Assembly (NCBI GenBank): GCA_002917075.1
Contig: NTMA01000139.1
Span: 18,643-82,642 of the forward strand
DNA from: Hawksworthiomyces lignivorus
Lineage: Eukaryota; Ascomycota; Sordariomycetes; Ophiostomatales; Ophiostomataceae
Direction of reading: 5' to 3'
Length of the DNA: 64,000 nt
The translations under genes and the position numbers were made by a program. Numbering within the stretch: position 1 is the stretch's first letter; every line of letters starts with the position of its first letter. Of this stretch, positions 53,611-64,000 are shown piece after piece. The notes under the pieces were generated by a model. It was given only the letters and a program-made list of their open reading frames with translations. It was not told the origin of the DNA and searched no databases.

Positions 53611-54993
53611 TTTTTTTGGTATGTCAAGAGCTGGGGTGGAAGAGAAGAAAGAAGGGCAATGTAATTGTGCCAAGGGAATCAAATGCTTGGCCGTTAAGAC
53701 AAAAAAATAGGCAGGAAGGAAGGTGTTTAATACCAAGTTTTTGAAGAGCTAGCAAGCCAAATAAACGAAGGTAAGTAATTACTGGACCTTTTTTCAGTTC
53801 GTCTTTTGAAGACCTTTGAAAGCTACTCCGTGTAGAGTCGGCATCTATCTTTATATAGAAGAAGATTGTAGGATCGTCTGCAATACCAATAAAGAAAACG
53901 ACTTTATTGACTATGAGGATCGACCACGGAGTACTCGGGCACGGAATACACAAGACAGATACATAAAAGGCTTAATCATGTCCTTATTTCCCTTAGCTGC
54001 TACATTACCACTGTACTCGTTGCCCAAAAAATGAATCTTTATAACCTTAATTGGTTCTGTACTATCATACGTGTAATGTCATCACGTTAACGCTTTAGTT
54101 TTACCGTAAGCGCAAAAACGATAACGACGAGTTTCCCTTTTTTTTTTTTTTTTCTTTAATATTATAAAATATTAATACTAATACACTTCCATACACGTTG
54201 ACAACATTGCAGATGAGCCCCATAATTTTTTTTACGCGGGTTCAGGGAAATGAAAGGAAACAAAAGGCTCGACCTTCCCAGTGGTGGTGGCGCAGGGAAA
54301 TGGGGCATTGCTGTACAATTCTACATCGTACGAGTACAGTAAAATACAGGATCCTAATCACTCTCTAACTATGCTTTTTAAAGTATTAACTACTTTCTTC
54401 GTATTGGTACGCGGACTCAAATCCTGGCCGTAACGACCCCACACAATTGCACCATAGCCACTTTTACCGCGTAAGATTCTGTCAGATTTGAAGCCCCAAG
54501 CGCCTATGGAGTGCTTCGTAGGAAACGAGAACGATCAGTCCTCGACCATAAGTGGATATAACGCCTGATCAGACTTTAGCGTCACAAGCATCAGCTAGAT
54601 ATTTGGCTAACTTGGAGGATACTCCTGGTGAGGAAGGGAAAGAGGAAATGGAATTGAACGAGCACATGATTGTAGCCAAAAGTGAGGATAGAATGGATAA
54701 ACAGATTGTAGTAGGAGCGGGAGCGACAACAAAGTGGTGATAGCGACAACGAAGATAGCGAAGATAGTGAAGAAGAATAGGAAGCCTTTTAGGTATTTTT
54801 AAATTGTATGCCTTTTGGGTACGTGGGGCAAGTATCTTTTGGGCAGAGGTGGTTAGCTAGGTACATGAAAACACATACCGCCACAAGGCTGAAATGCATT
54901 GTAACTTTCTTCTTCTTCTTCATAAAATAAGCAAAAGTATCGGGACTCGAATCAGACACAACGTAGCTTACAATACAAAATACATACGTTTAG
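53611..54993. other. Gene-free stretch
   Basis: AT-rich with a T-run near 54130-54155. A short acidic open frame at 54552-54740 (SEDRMDKQIVVGAG), without a start or family, could be a transposon remnant. No gene supported. Confidence 0.4.
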
Positions 54994-57660
54994 ATGCTCC
55001 GGTTACATCATTGGACGCACTTCCCAGTGCCTGACGAGTGTGGTGCCTGTGGTGACACTATCCTGCGTCATGAGAGGGTTGTCGCAAGTGAGTCGACCTC
55101 CATTTTCACGTTTTCACTGTGGAAGTACCTCATGACACCTTTGTTTGTTTTTTTCTTTTATGGAGATTATTTCATGTTGGTTTTGTAATTGTTTCTACAT
55201 AAAAGTTGCTTCTGTTTTGTGTTTCTCCCGTGCAAATAGAGGGTGTTCTGGCCGAAATGCATTTGCCCTTCAAGTGCTCACGCCTCAAGCAGTGTTTGGC
55301 AACCAAGACTCCACCGCGTACTCCGGGGAGTTAACACGCCCATTCCTGTTTCCGCCGGCCCATGACGCCGTGGCGAGCATGGACGGGCTGGCGCCGTGCC
55401 GGCGGTCTCGATCGTCGTGCCCGGCGTGCAAGGAGGGTCCGATGACCGTGGCTGTGCATTACGACTGCTTTCGTCTCTTTGTGGTGAAGCCTACGCCGAG
55501 CGATGGCGACAGCGTCAAAGCCGATGCTTGCAGCGTTGATGGCTGCTGTGCTGGGACGGCGCGGGACCGAGCCCGCCGTAATGAGGAAGAGGGATGGCAG
55601 GGCGAGCAGGACGAAGAGGACGAGGAGGGAGAGGAAGACGAGCAAGGCAGTCAGAGCAGCGAAGACGACGAGCAAGGCGAGCAAGGCGAGCAGCGCAAGC
55701 AGGGCCCAAGAATAATAGAGAATAATAATCACGATAAGGCGGGAGGAGACCCCGGCAAGCAGAATGCCGATTTCCTCCTCCTAGATCAGCTCTGGACAGC
55801 CGGAGCCTGGCGCCGACCTTGGGCGCATGGGCCCAAGGTGCGCCTAGAGGACGACGACGGGCCTGTGTCATTTGGCCGCCTCGAGCGCGCCGTGTTTACC
55901 CGCGTGGCCGCCGCGGCCGACCTGCCACAGCTTGCTACGGCGCTGCCGTCGGAGCTCGTGCAGCTCATCTATGAGCTGTCGGCCCACAGCCTGCTCTGGC
56001 GGGCGGTAGCTGTGCGCTGCCTCCGCCTCCGGGCAGGGGCTGCCATGCGTCAGCTGCGGCGCCAGTGGCAGCGCCAGCGGGACTGCTGGGGCCCGCGCCC
56101 GCACCAGCAGCCCGCTGCCCCTGTGCATGTCCTGCCGCTCGAGATGATCCTCTCATGGGAACGCGGGCACGTTCTGCGCCTGGCAGACGCCTCCGCTCCC
56201 ACTCTTCTCGCGTCGCCGCGCCGGCTCATGCGTATCACCATCGACCGCCAGGGCATCAGCCAGATCGAGCGCCTGCCTCTGACGAGCGCGTTCTATGCGC
56301 CCTTTGCGCCCACGTCGCGGCGCGCCTACATAATCGAAGACATGGACGATCTGCCGAGAGCAACAATCGCTGGCGTCGCCGTGGAATGCAAGGTATGTAT
56401 TTTATACTACCCCTCCCCTCTCTACAAGAAGACTTTCGTTACCATCTAATTATACGAAACTTTTTTCCTGGGGCAAAAAGAATGGCCTCCTTCGATTGCG
56501 TTTGCCTCCCGGCTGTCCGGGGTTCAACATGTGGAATTCCCCTCGTTTTCCCGATCCAGAAAAGGGCTGCATGATTAGAAGCTCCGACTTTAAGAGCTGG
56601 GATCACCGCGAGCACATCCCTACCCAGCTGTGCGCCGTGGATATCAGCCGCTGCTTCGGTCTGACGTTTTTCTTCAACGGCGACCGCATCTACCGCATAC
56701 ATGTGCATCGGACCGCTAGAGACCATGCCGCGGAGATGGTCGAATGCATGGCAGTCCGCAACCATTATTTGGTCTGGGTGTTCATGCCGATCGGGCTAAT
56801 AGATCGCGTTACGGCTGTCTGGGCACGCCGCGTCAGAAGCGGCATCACGCTCGTGGTGAGTCCCGGTGGAGTCTGCTCGCCCCGCAAAGGTGCGGAACGC
56901 TAACAACTGGCCATTTTCCGCGCGCACGCTCTACTCCCAGGTTCGGATGGCGCTCGCTGGCGACGTACTGATTGGCTACACAAGGCCACACGGGGACGGG
57001 GAACGCACGGTTAGGGGGACCGCCTTCGGCGAGACCAAGCTCCTCGCCTATGGGAGCCCGACCACCTTGGTCTATGGGGAGCTGCCAGACGGCAATTTTG
57101 TCGACGTCTTGGGCGCGCATTCCGACGCGCGCCCACTTTCGAGACGAAGAGAAGGAGGGAGCGAAAAGGAGGAGGAGGAGAAGGAAGAAAAGGAGGAGAA
57201 GGACACTCACGGCCCGGTGCCCGTCCCCGCGCTCGATCTTCATCTGCCGCCGAGGCTCTTCGACGTCGACTACCTCAAGCAGATCTACGTCTCCTCGGCG
57301 CCGCTTGGCGGCGTCCGCGCCGTGCGCATCTTCCAGTTCGGCGACAGCAGCCCCTTGGTCTGCGGCGGCATGCTCCTCTGGTACGACAACGGCGGCGCAC
57401 GCGCGCTCGGTCAGTGCCGTCTCGGCCTTGACGACAGCCAGCTAGTGCAGCGGCCGGCCCGGGTCTGCTTCCGGCAGACGCGCAACAGAGATCACACCCG
57501 CAGGTATCGGTTCGGGGTGGCTGTCGAAGTCGGAGACGACGCCGCCGCGCCTCACAGCCACCCCGAAGAGGAAGGGTGGGCGTGTCACCTGTTTGGCCAG
57601 GGCACCTTGTACTACTACTACTCGTGGAACCCTTGGTGTGAAATGCGGTATGTGCCTTAA
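54994..57660 (+). CDS. Conserved fungal hypothetical protein with acidic low-complexity region
   Basis: The coding region ends at 57660. Well-supported exons are one ending at 56392, then 56481-56855 and 56941-57660, with in-phase joins AVECK to NGLLRLRLPPG and GITLV to VRMALAGDVLIGY. The 5' part is less clear. A first exon at 54994 has two CxxC pairs (DECGACGDTIL) and ends at a GTGAGT donor, but the frame between about 55245 and 55330 does not join cleanly to HYDCFRLFVVKP. A 45-residue Glu/Asp/Gln/Ser-rich stretch (55587-55720) separates this from LDQLWTAGAWRRPWAHGP and the helical LPSELVQLIYELS segment, which is F-box-like. The C-terminal half may be a beta-propeller-like sensor; that is a guess. 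Such CxxC plus HYDCF proteins are widespread, uncharacterised fungal proteins. GC-rich, unlike its neighbours. Confidence 0.6.
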
Positions 57661-58353
57661 TGGCTCTTAAACGGCTTCGATGGAGGTAAAGGGAGGAAAG
57701 AGAGAGAGAGAAAAGGAGAAGGATGGAAGGAAATAACGAAGACAGAAGACAGAAGGAAAGAAAGAAAGAAAGAAACAAGGCAAAAAGTGAGTTATAAATG
57801 TAAATTAGATACTGACTCTAGGCAGCAAAGGAAAAGATGAGCCGGTTTTGACGGTCCGCTAGCTCTGTTTTATCTCTACTTATGGCCGCCGTTGGTCCAA
57901 GTTACCCTTAGGAAAGTCATCCAAATTTGTATTCCTACTTATGGAATCCCAAGCTATCGGGCTTTTACACGCAACAGTATGGGTCTACCTTACAAATATG
58001 GAGTGCCTAGGAAATAAAAGAGAAGAAATAAATATGAAAATGCCAACAGTACAAGAAATAGACGTCGGAGTATTTAGATGTAGTTGTCAAAGCAGCAACG
58101 GGCACGGAGCCAACCAGGATATTAGAAGCCTCACATTTCTTGATTTTCGGAAGGGTGCCACTTTCTGACGCCCACGACATCATGTTCTCTTTTACAGAAG
58201 GAAGACTTTCACAAAAACGCTCAGCCCAACTCCCTTGCCTGAAATGGGGGTCGGTCCAAGCCCGGTGGAGCCGGCGGGCCTGTGGTAATCTCTGGCCCTG
58301 GAGTCGCCCTGGGCCGCTCATGGGGACTTGGCCCGCGGCACGTTTGACCATAA
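57661..58353. other. Convergent 3' region with purine microsatellites
   Basis: GA-rich microsatellites at about 57685-57780. Between the converging hypothetical gene and the NLR gene. No gene. Confidence 0.4.
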
Positions 58354-61300
58354 TTATCTGCTGCTTTGATATTGTCCCCCTTTCCCCAGAAGCAGCTTAA
58401 CCATGGGCTCGCACCCTGTCTCAAGGGCGTGTGACAGAGGCGTTCGACCGTTTTTGTCAACCGTCTCGATATCGGCTCCTCTGTCAAGCAACATTTCGAC
58501 AGAATCTGCAGCCCAACTTTCGGTTACGGCCCAAGACAGCGGTGTTCGACCATTTTTGTCTGCAGCTTCCATATTAGCCCCATTATCCAGAAGGAGTTCG
58601 ACGACATTCTTCCCTCTATACATAGTGGCAGCTCTCGACAGCGGTGTCCGGCCATATCTATCTGTTGCTTCGATATTCGCTCCTTTCTTAATCAGCATCT
58701 CGACGCTGGCAGCTCGATCATATGTACCAGCAGCCCTCAACAGCGGAGTTCGTCCATCATTATCTACCGCCTCAATATTTGCTCCCATACTAAGTAACAG
58801 TTGGACAGTATCTATATTCCAGTAACTGGTAGCGGCCAAAGACAGCGGTGTCTGGCCATCTTTATCTTTTGCTTCTGTATTGGCCCCCCTCGAGAGAAGA
58901 AGCCTGACAGTATCCTCGCCTCCGAATACAATGGCTGCCCAAGACAGCGGTGTCCGGCCGTATTCGTCTGCCGTCTCTATGTTGGCCCCCTTGTCTAGAA
59001 GAAGTTCAGTGACATCATTATTCTTCCGTATGCCGGTAGACCATGATAACGGAGTACGACCACCACAGTCTGCCACTTCGACATTAGCTCCTGCCCGAAG
59101 GAGCTGTTTAACTACAGTTGCGTGTTTTCTCCCAGCAGCCATCGATAGTGGAGTTCGACCGTGTTTATCACGTATTTCGACGTCAGCTGACTGGTTGAGA
59201 AGTATCTGGACGACATCCTTATGTCCTTTCGATGCAGCCCGTAATAGCGGTGTCTCATCGAATCTATCCTTGGAGTCAACATCGAACTTATGTGAGGTAA
59301 GAAGAAACGCAAGGATCAGTTCGTTGCCCGTATCTGCAAGACATGAGAGGATATTCCCTAGCGACGAGAAAGTAAAATTGCTTGATAGGCACACGGGCTG
59401 GTATCCTTCTTGAAAGTATTCATCGCAAAGGCCTCGAAGCTGAGAAGTTGGTGGTTCAGTTTCGGCCTGCGCCTTAAGAAATTCCCCCACTGCCTTATAG
59501 CTACCAGTAGCTAGAGCTGCAAAAATTGGCGGCCCATAATCCTCATCCTCTACATCACAGAACGATAATTTTGACGGATGGTGGCTAATGAGATTCGCGA
59601 GGTTCTGCTCTGACATAATGTATAAAATACTCGGATTTTTGTGGCAGTTTGCGACGCCCGGAAATATATTGTCAAGCTTCACCCAGTCGGCAACTCGAAA
59701 TCTCTCAATAAAGCGTGCCTGCTCGATGCCACTACCTTCTGCCACATCGGCATGGTAGAGGATGTTCTGCACAGCATATTGCAGAAAAGGAAATGCTGCT
59801 TTTACATCGTCTAGAGATTCTTCCCAATTTAACTTTAGAATCCTATCCTTATTGATGATACCGAAATTCATATAGACCATACAGCACTGCCTGAGACGGT
59901 CATGGCTCTCCCCTTGGAAGTTGCTTCCGAGGTCAGGCCAAAGTTCCTTGAGCCCGTTATCCTTGAGAAGAAAATCGGCGACGGATTCATGAATGAATTG
60001 CACGCTAGGTTGATCGGATTTAATGATTTCGGCAAGCCCTTTGGAGGAATTCAGGATGAATCTCTCAATGGCATCCACCGGCATATCATCGACATCCCAT
60101 TCTGAAAGGTCTTCGGGTTCGATTCCTGACAAAATTGCATAATATAACTCCTTTGGTTCCAGCGGCTTTCGTGCGAAGAGAATCCACTGAATACAAAGAA
60201 GAAGCTCGTCTTTGTTTCGGCAGTCCCGTATCAGAATGTCGCGGAAGAGCTCATGCAAATCGCCAGGGATATCTTTGAGCTTCTGCTGAAGACGATGAAT
60301 GCTTCGTCCCTCATCATGTTCTTTGTTCAATATACCAACAACTAAGAAAACCCACATAAAGATTCCTGATGCTTTTTCTTTGACCTCGACACGGATCTGC
60401 TCGGCGAGCTTGCTGTATCCAATTTTCAACTCCGAGTCTAAGTATTTGGCTATGTCCTCGTCGTGCCCCTCCTGTCCTTCAAGGACTAGGTTCAGACCTT
60501 TTGAAATAGTGATATGAGGGTAGTGTCTACTGGAAAAGCAGACCTGGAATGTAATACGTGCGGACACAGTCGATTCGCAGACACTCTCAAAATATGATAT
60601 CATATCTCGCACCTGTTGCTCGTCGCATTCGTCTAAGGCGTCGATAAAACACACTAACGAGAATTTCCCAAGATTCTGTACAGCTTGCTCAAAGAGGGCT
60701 TTTAGTGATTCGATGGTCCAAGATGGGATGCCATCATCCCATGGAGTTAAACCAAGAGAATTGAAGACGTCTTGGAGGTTTGGGAGTAGTTCAAGAAGCT
60801 GTAGTAATAGCGATCGATACATCCCAGCTGTAGACTTCTCTAAGGTGTCTCCACGTGCATTGAAGAAGAAGGAAATGACGACTTTATCCTTCATCTCTTT
60901 CTGAGCATCGGTAAGAGCAAATTTCATTAACGTTGATTTTCCAACCCCAGGCTTCCCTTTAATCCACAAGAAGCCATGATGATTGTAGAGCTTGTCGGGA
61001 TTAAGCCAATCACGATATTCCGATTTCTCCAGAAGCCAGCTACATGTTTTAGCGTGAGCTTTCTTGATCGTCATCTGACGTGTATCGATTTGGCCGAACC
61101 TCAATGAGTTTAACAACATCAATTTACGTTTCTCCGTTAGAGGTGGTAGTCTTAGGCCTTTCGAGTGTGTTGTACTTGAAGGATCGTCTTTAAGACGACT
61201 TTCTTGTTCGAGAGAGCTCCATGTTGGTCCAACTAACATACTATTATTCGAATTATAAAAGATCTCTCCATGTCGTTGATTGGAAAGATTCTGGCCAAAG

Positions 61301-62142
61301 AACAAAGGTGCATTAAAAGTTGCTCCCGCGAAATTGGGAGTATCACCTCTGTTATTGTTGATAACTACGTCGCTCGCAGTCAGGATGGGCAGGAGTCCAT
61401 CATTTTCCGTCTTATTCATTTCTTCTTGTAGCCGCCGGAATGCCCTACTTCTCCCTTCGCCATAAAGCAGTGGCATTTGGATATCAAAAATGCCGAACAA
61501 ACAATATGCCATGTCCTCTTCGAGGGTGGTGTCTCGACCATCGATCCACCCAATTCTCTCTGAAACACTGAATCTCGAGAGAGGACTACCGCGAAGGGCT
61601 TCCATAGGGATTCCTGTCACCCCGTGGATGAGTTTTTCTAGAGACCTCTTGTTTCCTAAATACTCCCATTCTTTTGAAAAGAATTCCACTGCCACTGGAG
61701 AAATAAGTTCTTGGAGGGTCCACCCACGGGTGAACCACCGGCTTTTCCGAAGAGCCGGTTCCCAAGGCCGTCCACTTGACATATTATAATTGTATGCAAG
61801 TGCCGAGACATCTGTGAGATAGACATAACATACGGCGGCATCGTGATACCAGCGAAACATACGGTTGATAGCCTCCTGGAGCTCGGCACTGCTTCGTCTG
61901 TCGATACAGCACGTATCGACCCAAAAGTATCGCAATCCATGTCGCTCAGCTTGGTCTCCACAGAATTGGATTTTTCTATAACCGAGTTTATCCTTGCCGG
62001 TGCCATTCACGAGGTCTTCGAAGCTAACCTCGTCGAGTCCCCAGGTGTGGGAAAGGATTGCGTATGCTGGAGGCGCTTCGTCGGCGAGAAAGTTCTTAGT
62101 CAAACAGACCTCGCCTTTACTGTTACGTTCTAGAAGACGCAT
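58354..62142 (-). CDS. HET-NACHT-ankyrin NLR protein
   Basis: One intact exon of 1262 residues from MRLLERNSKG at 62142. Residues ~26-165 form a HET domain (YAILSHTWGLDEVSFEDL, FWVDTCCIDRRSSAELQEAI, WFTRGWTLQELISPVAVEFF), followed by the usual TTLEEDMAYCLFGIFDIQMP. A NACHT NTPase follows: Walker A GKPGVGKST near residue 393 and Walker B VCFIDALDECDE near 495. Residues ~935-1255 hold about nine ankyrin repeats (for example TPLSRAATMYRGKNVVELLL), highly similar to each other. This is a canonical fungal STAND receptor: ankyrin sensing, NACHT oligomerisation and HET as death effector. Near-identical repeats suggest recent repeat exchange. It lies next to a MULE. Confidence 0.92.
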   Translation of the reverse strand: MRLLERNSKGEVCLTKNFLADEAPPAYAILSHTWGLDEVSFEDLVNGTGKDKLGYRKIQFCGDQAERHGLRYFWVDTCCIDRRSSAELQEAINRMFRWYHDAAVCYVYLTDVSALAYNYNMSSGRPWEPALRKSRWFTRGWTLQELISPVAVEFFSKEWEYLGNKRSLEKLIHGVTGIPMEALRGSPLSRFSVSERIGWIDGRDTTLEEDMAYCLFGIFDIQMPLLYGEGRSRAFRRLQEEMNKTENDGLLPILTASDVVINNNRGDTPNFAGATFNAPLFFGQNLSNQRHGEIFYNSNNSMLVGPTWSSLEQESRLKDDPSSTTHSKGLRLPPLTEKRKLMLLNSLRFGQIDTRQMTIKKAHAKTCSWLLEKSEYRDWLNPDKLYNHHGFLWIKGKPGVGKSTLMKFALTDAQKEMKDKVVISFFFNARGDTLEKSTAGMYRSLLLQLLELLPNLQDVFNSLGLTPWDDGIPSWTIESLKALFEQAVQNLGKFSLVCFIDALDECDEQQVRDMISYFESVCESTVSARITFQVCFSSRHYPHITISKGLNLVLEGQEGHDEDIAKYLDSELKIGYSKLAEQIRVEVKEKASGIFMWVFLVVGILNKEHDEGRSIHRLQQKLKDIPGDLHELFRDILIRDCRNKDELLLCIQWILFARKPLEPKELYYAILSGIEPEDLSEWDVDDMPVDAIERFILNSSKGLAEIIKSDQPSVQFIHESVADFLLKDNGLKELWPDLGSNFQGESHDRLRQCCMVYMNFGIINKDRILKLNWEESLDDVKAAFPFLQYAVQNILYHADVAEGSGIEQARFIERFRVADWVKLDNIFPGVANCHKNPSILYIMSEQNLANLISHHPSKLSFCDVEDEDYGPPIFAALATGSYKAVGEFLKAQAETEPPTSQLRGLCDEYFQEGYQPVCLSSNFTFSSLGNILSCLADTGNELILAFLLTSHKFDVDSKDRFDETPLLRAASKGHKDVVQILLNQSADVEIRDKHGRTPLSMAAGRKHATVVKQLLRAGANVEVADCGGRTPLSWSTGIRKNNDVTELLLDKGANIETADEYGRTPLSWAAIVFGGEDTVRLLLSRGANTEAKDKDGQTPLSLAATSYWNIDTVQLLLSMGANIEAVDNDGRTPLLRAAGTYDRAASVEMLIKKGANIEATDRYGRTPLSRAATMYRGKNVVELLLDNGANMEAADKNGRTPLSWAVTESWAADSVEMLLDRGADIETVDKNGRTPLSHALETGCEPMVKLLLGKGGQYQSSR

Positions 62143-62764
62143 TGTCGAGGGGCGGATAGTGCGGAGTGCGAGGATTGATTGTAGTAAGAAGGTTGAGGGT
62201 GTGGCTTGTAATTGCTAGTATCAATTACTGAAGACGGGAAGGGCAGTAAGATGGAGCTTCACCAAGGCATCATTCGCCTGGCTCCTCCAAAAGCGTTCTG
62301 CGATGCGGTATGTCTGTTCTCTCTAATGACAATGACATAAGCTCAGGTCCACGAAATGAGTGGATGCTAACCATGTGCAATATGCTGCTGCAGCCGAGGG
62401 GGTTGTTGAGGAAATTGTCACAGTTGCCAAAAGAAGGTTGACTTCTTTTTCTTTTGGGCGGCTGGCGGATAATAGGGGCTCCTGATAGATGAGCGCCCCC
62501 TTTTTACCAAATGAGCGCCCCCCCCTGCACATACTCAACTTCTGATTGGCTGAAACTTTCCACCGCCTAATTAGGCCTAGTATGAGGCCTTACAAAACTA
62601 TCGTGAGATTCTGAATAGAGCAACAAATACGATAAAAAACAACAAAATCAATTAAAACAAATACTAAAAAAATTCCAAAAAAAAAAAAAAAACCAATTAA
62701 CGTACCACCGCACCTCATACTTAGTCAACCACTACGTGTCCTCCATCCTGACATCTAAATTAAG
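62143..62764. other. NLR promoter side and MULE terminal region
   Basis: The left part is the promoter of the NLR gene. The right part holds a repeated ATGAGCGCCCCC word (62489-62500 and 62511-62522), probably within the inner or outer terminal repeat of the second MULE, and an A16 run (62677-62692). The exact transposon end cannot be set because the other end is outside the window. Confidence 0.45.
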
Positions 62765-64000
62765 CTATTCTACCGCTGTTTCTTCACTCTGCTCCGAAGC
62801 GACCGTCCCAAGCCGTAAAAAAGGCGACCTATCCACCAAATTTGCGGCCTCAGCTGGTTCAGAAGGCGGAGAGGCGCCTATGAGAGTTGGGCACGTCCTT
62901 CTATTGTGTCCTTCTGCCCGACAAAGCCCACATCTGCGACCAGGTCTCTCAACTGCTTCAAATCCGCTGGCCTCACGTTGTGTACTATTTACTGGAAGTC
63001 TTGGATTGCGTACAACGTTATCAATTCGAACCTCTGGCTCCAATAAAATTCGAGAAGGAGTTGTTTTTTCAAGAAGATGCCATCGTATATCAAATTCATG
63101 TGGTGTGAGACTTTGATAGATGTGTCGTTGTTCAATTTTTTGATGTTTAGTCTGAAGAACGTGTGCACAAGGCAACCCCATTGTACGTGTAAATACACCA
63201 GTACAACTTGGAAGAGGCACTTCGTTTTCAAGCTTTTCTCTTTGTTTGTTGACCAATACCATTGCTTTATAGGATACAACATTAAAGACAGAATCAAAGA
63301 GACTATTGCGAATCTCAATTTGGCGTTTTATTTTTTCGTTTCTGTGTGTATGAATTACTTCAGTGATTTGGCTTTGTACAGCGTTGGTGATACCTCTTCC
63401 AACTTCATAGAGATTGTTTTGTGAAGTCTCGAGATGTTTTTTTAAATAAGCATGAATAGCTTCAACTCGCGAGGTAACCACAATATTGTAATGACGATAC
63501 TGATTAGTCCAAGCCTTGACTATATTTTCTTTAAAGGTTGTCAACCATGTTTGTTTTAAATATTCAACTTGATTGTAATATTGTGTTGAATATTGTATCG
63601 TAAAATCGCGTAGACGTTCTTCATATATTGTTTCATTTGAAGATTCAAGAATTAAATGCCAATCTCCAATGAATTTATCCCACACTTCTTTTGTTTGAAA
63701 AGCCGTCTTACAATGTTGTACCACAGCTTTATTTATATGCCAAAGACATAAAAGAAAGGCTGACGATGGAAAAACTAATGTAATGGCGTTTATACACGCA
63801 AGAGAGCGGTCCGTGATAATGACAGACGGAAAGTCTATATTGAATCGAATATAAATAGACTTTAATTCATTTAATGCCCATTCGAAGTCTGACATTGATT
63901 CGCCAGATAAAAAAGCAAAAGCAATACAAAAGGATTGATGACAAGCATCTACTCCAATTATATTTAATAAAGGAAGATGGTATTTGTTCGTTTTATAAGT
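62765..64000 (-). CDS. MULE transposase, intact but partial (5' end off window)
   Basis: The frame is open from the window edge (64000) to the stop at 62765. It begins inside the catalytic core (TYKTNKYHLPLLNIIGVDAC), continues with FLSGESMSDFEWALNEL, SVIITDRS (Asp), FLLCLWHINKAV and TSRVEAIHAYLKKH (Glu), and ends with a CGLCRAEGHNRRTC zinc knuckle (C-x2-C-x4-H-x4-C). It is a diverged relative of the dead MULE at 23.2-26.0 kb. It has no stops and keeps Trp where that copy has TGA at three sites. It may be an active element; the N-terminal domain and other terminal repeat lie outside. Confidence 0.85.
   Translation of the reverse strand, partial: TYKTNKYHLPLLNIIGVDACHQSFCIAFAFLSGESMSDFEWALNELKSIYIRFNIDFPSVIITDRSLACINAITLVFPSSAFLLCLWHINKAVVQHCKTAFQTKEVWDKFIGDWHLILESSNETIYEERLRDFTIQYSTQYYNQVEYLKQTWLTTFKENIVKAWTNQYRHYNIVVTSRVEAIHAYLKKHLETSQNNLYEVGRGITNAVQSQITEVIHTHRNEKIKRQIEIRNSLFDSVFNVVSYKAMVLVNKQREKLENEVPLPSCTGVFTRTMGLPCAHVLQTKHQKIEQRHIYQSLTPHEFDIRWHLLEKTTPSRILLEPEVRIDNVVRNPRLPVNSTQREASGFEAVERPGRRCGLCRAEGHNRRTCPTLIGASPPSEPAEAANLVDRSPFLRLGTVASEQSEETAVE

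Noticed and set aside
54552..54740. An acidic 62-codon open frame possibly from a transposon tail.
   Set aside because: No ATG start and no recognisable motif; only a weak impression.
1..64000. CRISPR arrays, bacterial operons, riboswitches or phage attachment sites.
   Set aside because: Spliceosomal introns and fungal-only families show this is eukaryotic nuclear DNA; no regularly spaced repeat array is present.

Overview
The window is nuclear DNA from a filamentous ascomycete (Pezizomycotina; a sordariomycete, perhaps Hypocreales, is my inference from gene content). The evidence is short introns of about 40-170 bp with GT..AG ends and CTAAC/CTGAC-like branch sites, fungal-only families (HET, CFEM, UstYa/DUF3328, Zn2Cys6 regulators, NACHT-type NLRs), Mutator-like transposons, and stop codons that look like repeat-induced point mutation (C to T in CpA). 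It is an accessory region: gene-poor AT-rich stretches, broken genes and repeats alternate with intact genes. No tRNA or rRNA gene was found.

Layout. 0-12.3 kb: a broken F-box-like gene, a large five-exon NLR with a C-terminal HET domain, a coding remnant, a multi-pass membrane protein, a 49-residue membrane ORF and a dead metalloprotease. 12.9-19 kb: decayed coding sequence, then three minus-strand surface proteins, namely a BIM1-like (copper-acquisition-type) membrane protein and two CFEM GPI proteins, one of them frameshifted. 19.6-22 kb: a Zn2Cys6 regulator with one apparent frameshift. 23.2-26 kb: a precisely bounded 2745-bp MULE transposon with 79-bp perfect inverted repeats, an 8-bp target duplication and a stop-ridden transposase. 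26-33.9 kb: small genes (ABM-domain protein, HET fragment, SnoaL-like, P-loop kinase, a beta-lactamase-fold protein lacking its nucleophile serine, a 56-residue secreted peptide). 35.3-42.2 kb: UstYa-like oxidase, 14-TM efflux pump and Zn2Cys6 regulator, resembling the accessory part of a secondary-metabolite cluster. 43.1-52 kb: sugar transporter, intracellular GH32, Zn2Cys6 regulator and GH172 (DUF2961) as two divergent pairs. 52.6-57.7 kb: a cutinase-family esterase and a conserved hypothetical. 58.3-64 kb: an intact HET-NACHT-ankyrin NLR beside a second, apparently intact MULE that runs off the window.

How the genes may work together. The most system-like part is 43.1-52.0 kb. A sugar porter could import a fructose-containing oligosaccharide; the GH32 (catalytic motifs intact, no signal peptide) could cut beta-fructofuranosyl links; the GH172 family includes enzymes acting on alpha-D-fructofuranosides and difructose anhydride as well as D-arabinofuranosides; the Zn2Cys6 protein is the natural local regulator. 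Each of the two divergent promoters carries a 26-bp inverted repeat with identical 8-bp arms and a 10-bp spacer, TCGCGGAG-N10-CTCCGCGA, a plausible operator, although part of it may derive from a repeat. The two NLR genes with opposite HET placement suggest a region involved in non-self recognition. The two MULE copies together document point-mutation inactivation: three of four stops in the dead copy fall where the intact copy has tryptophan.
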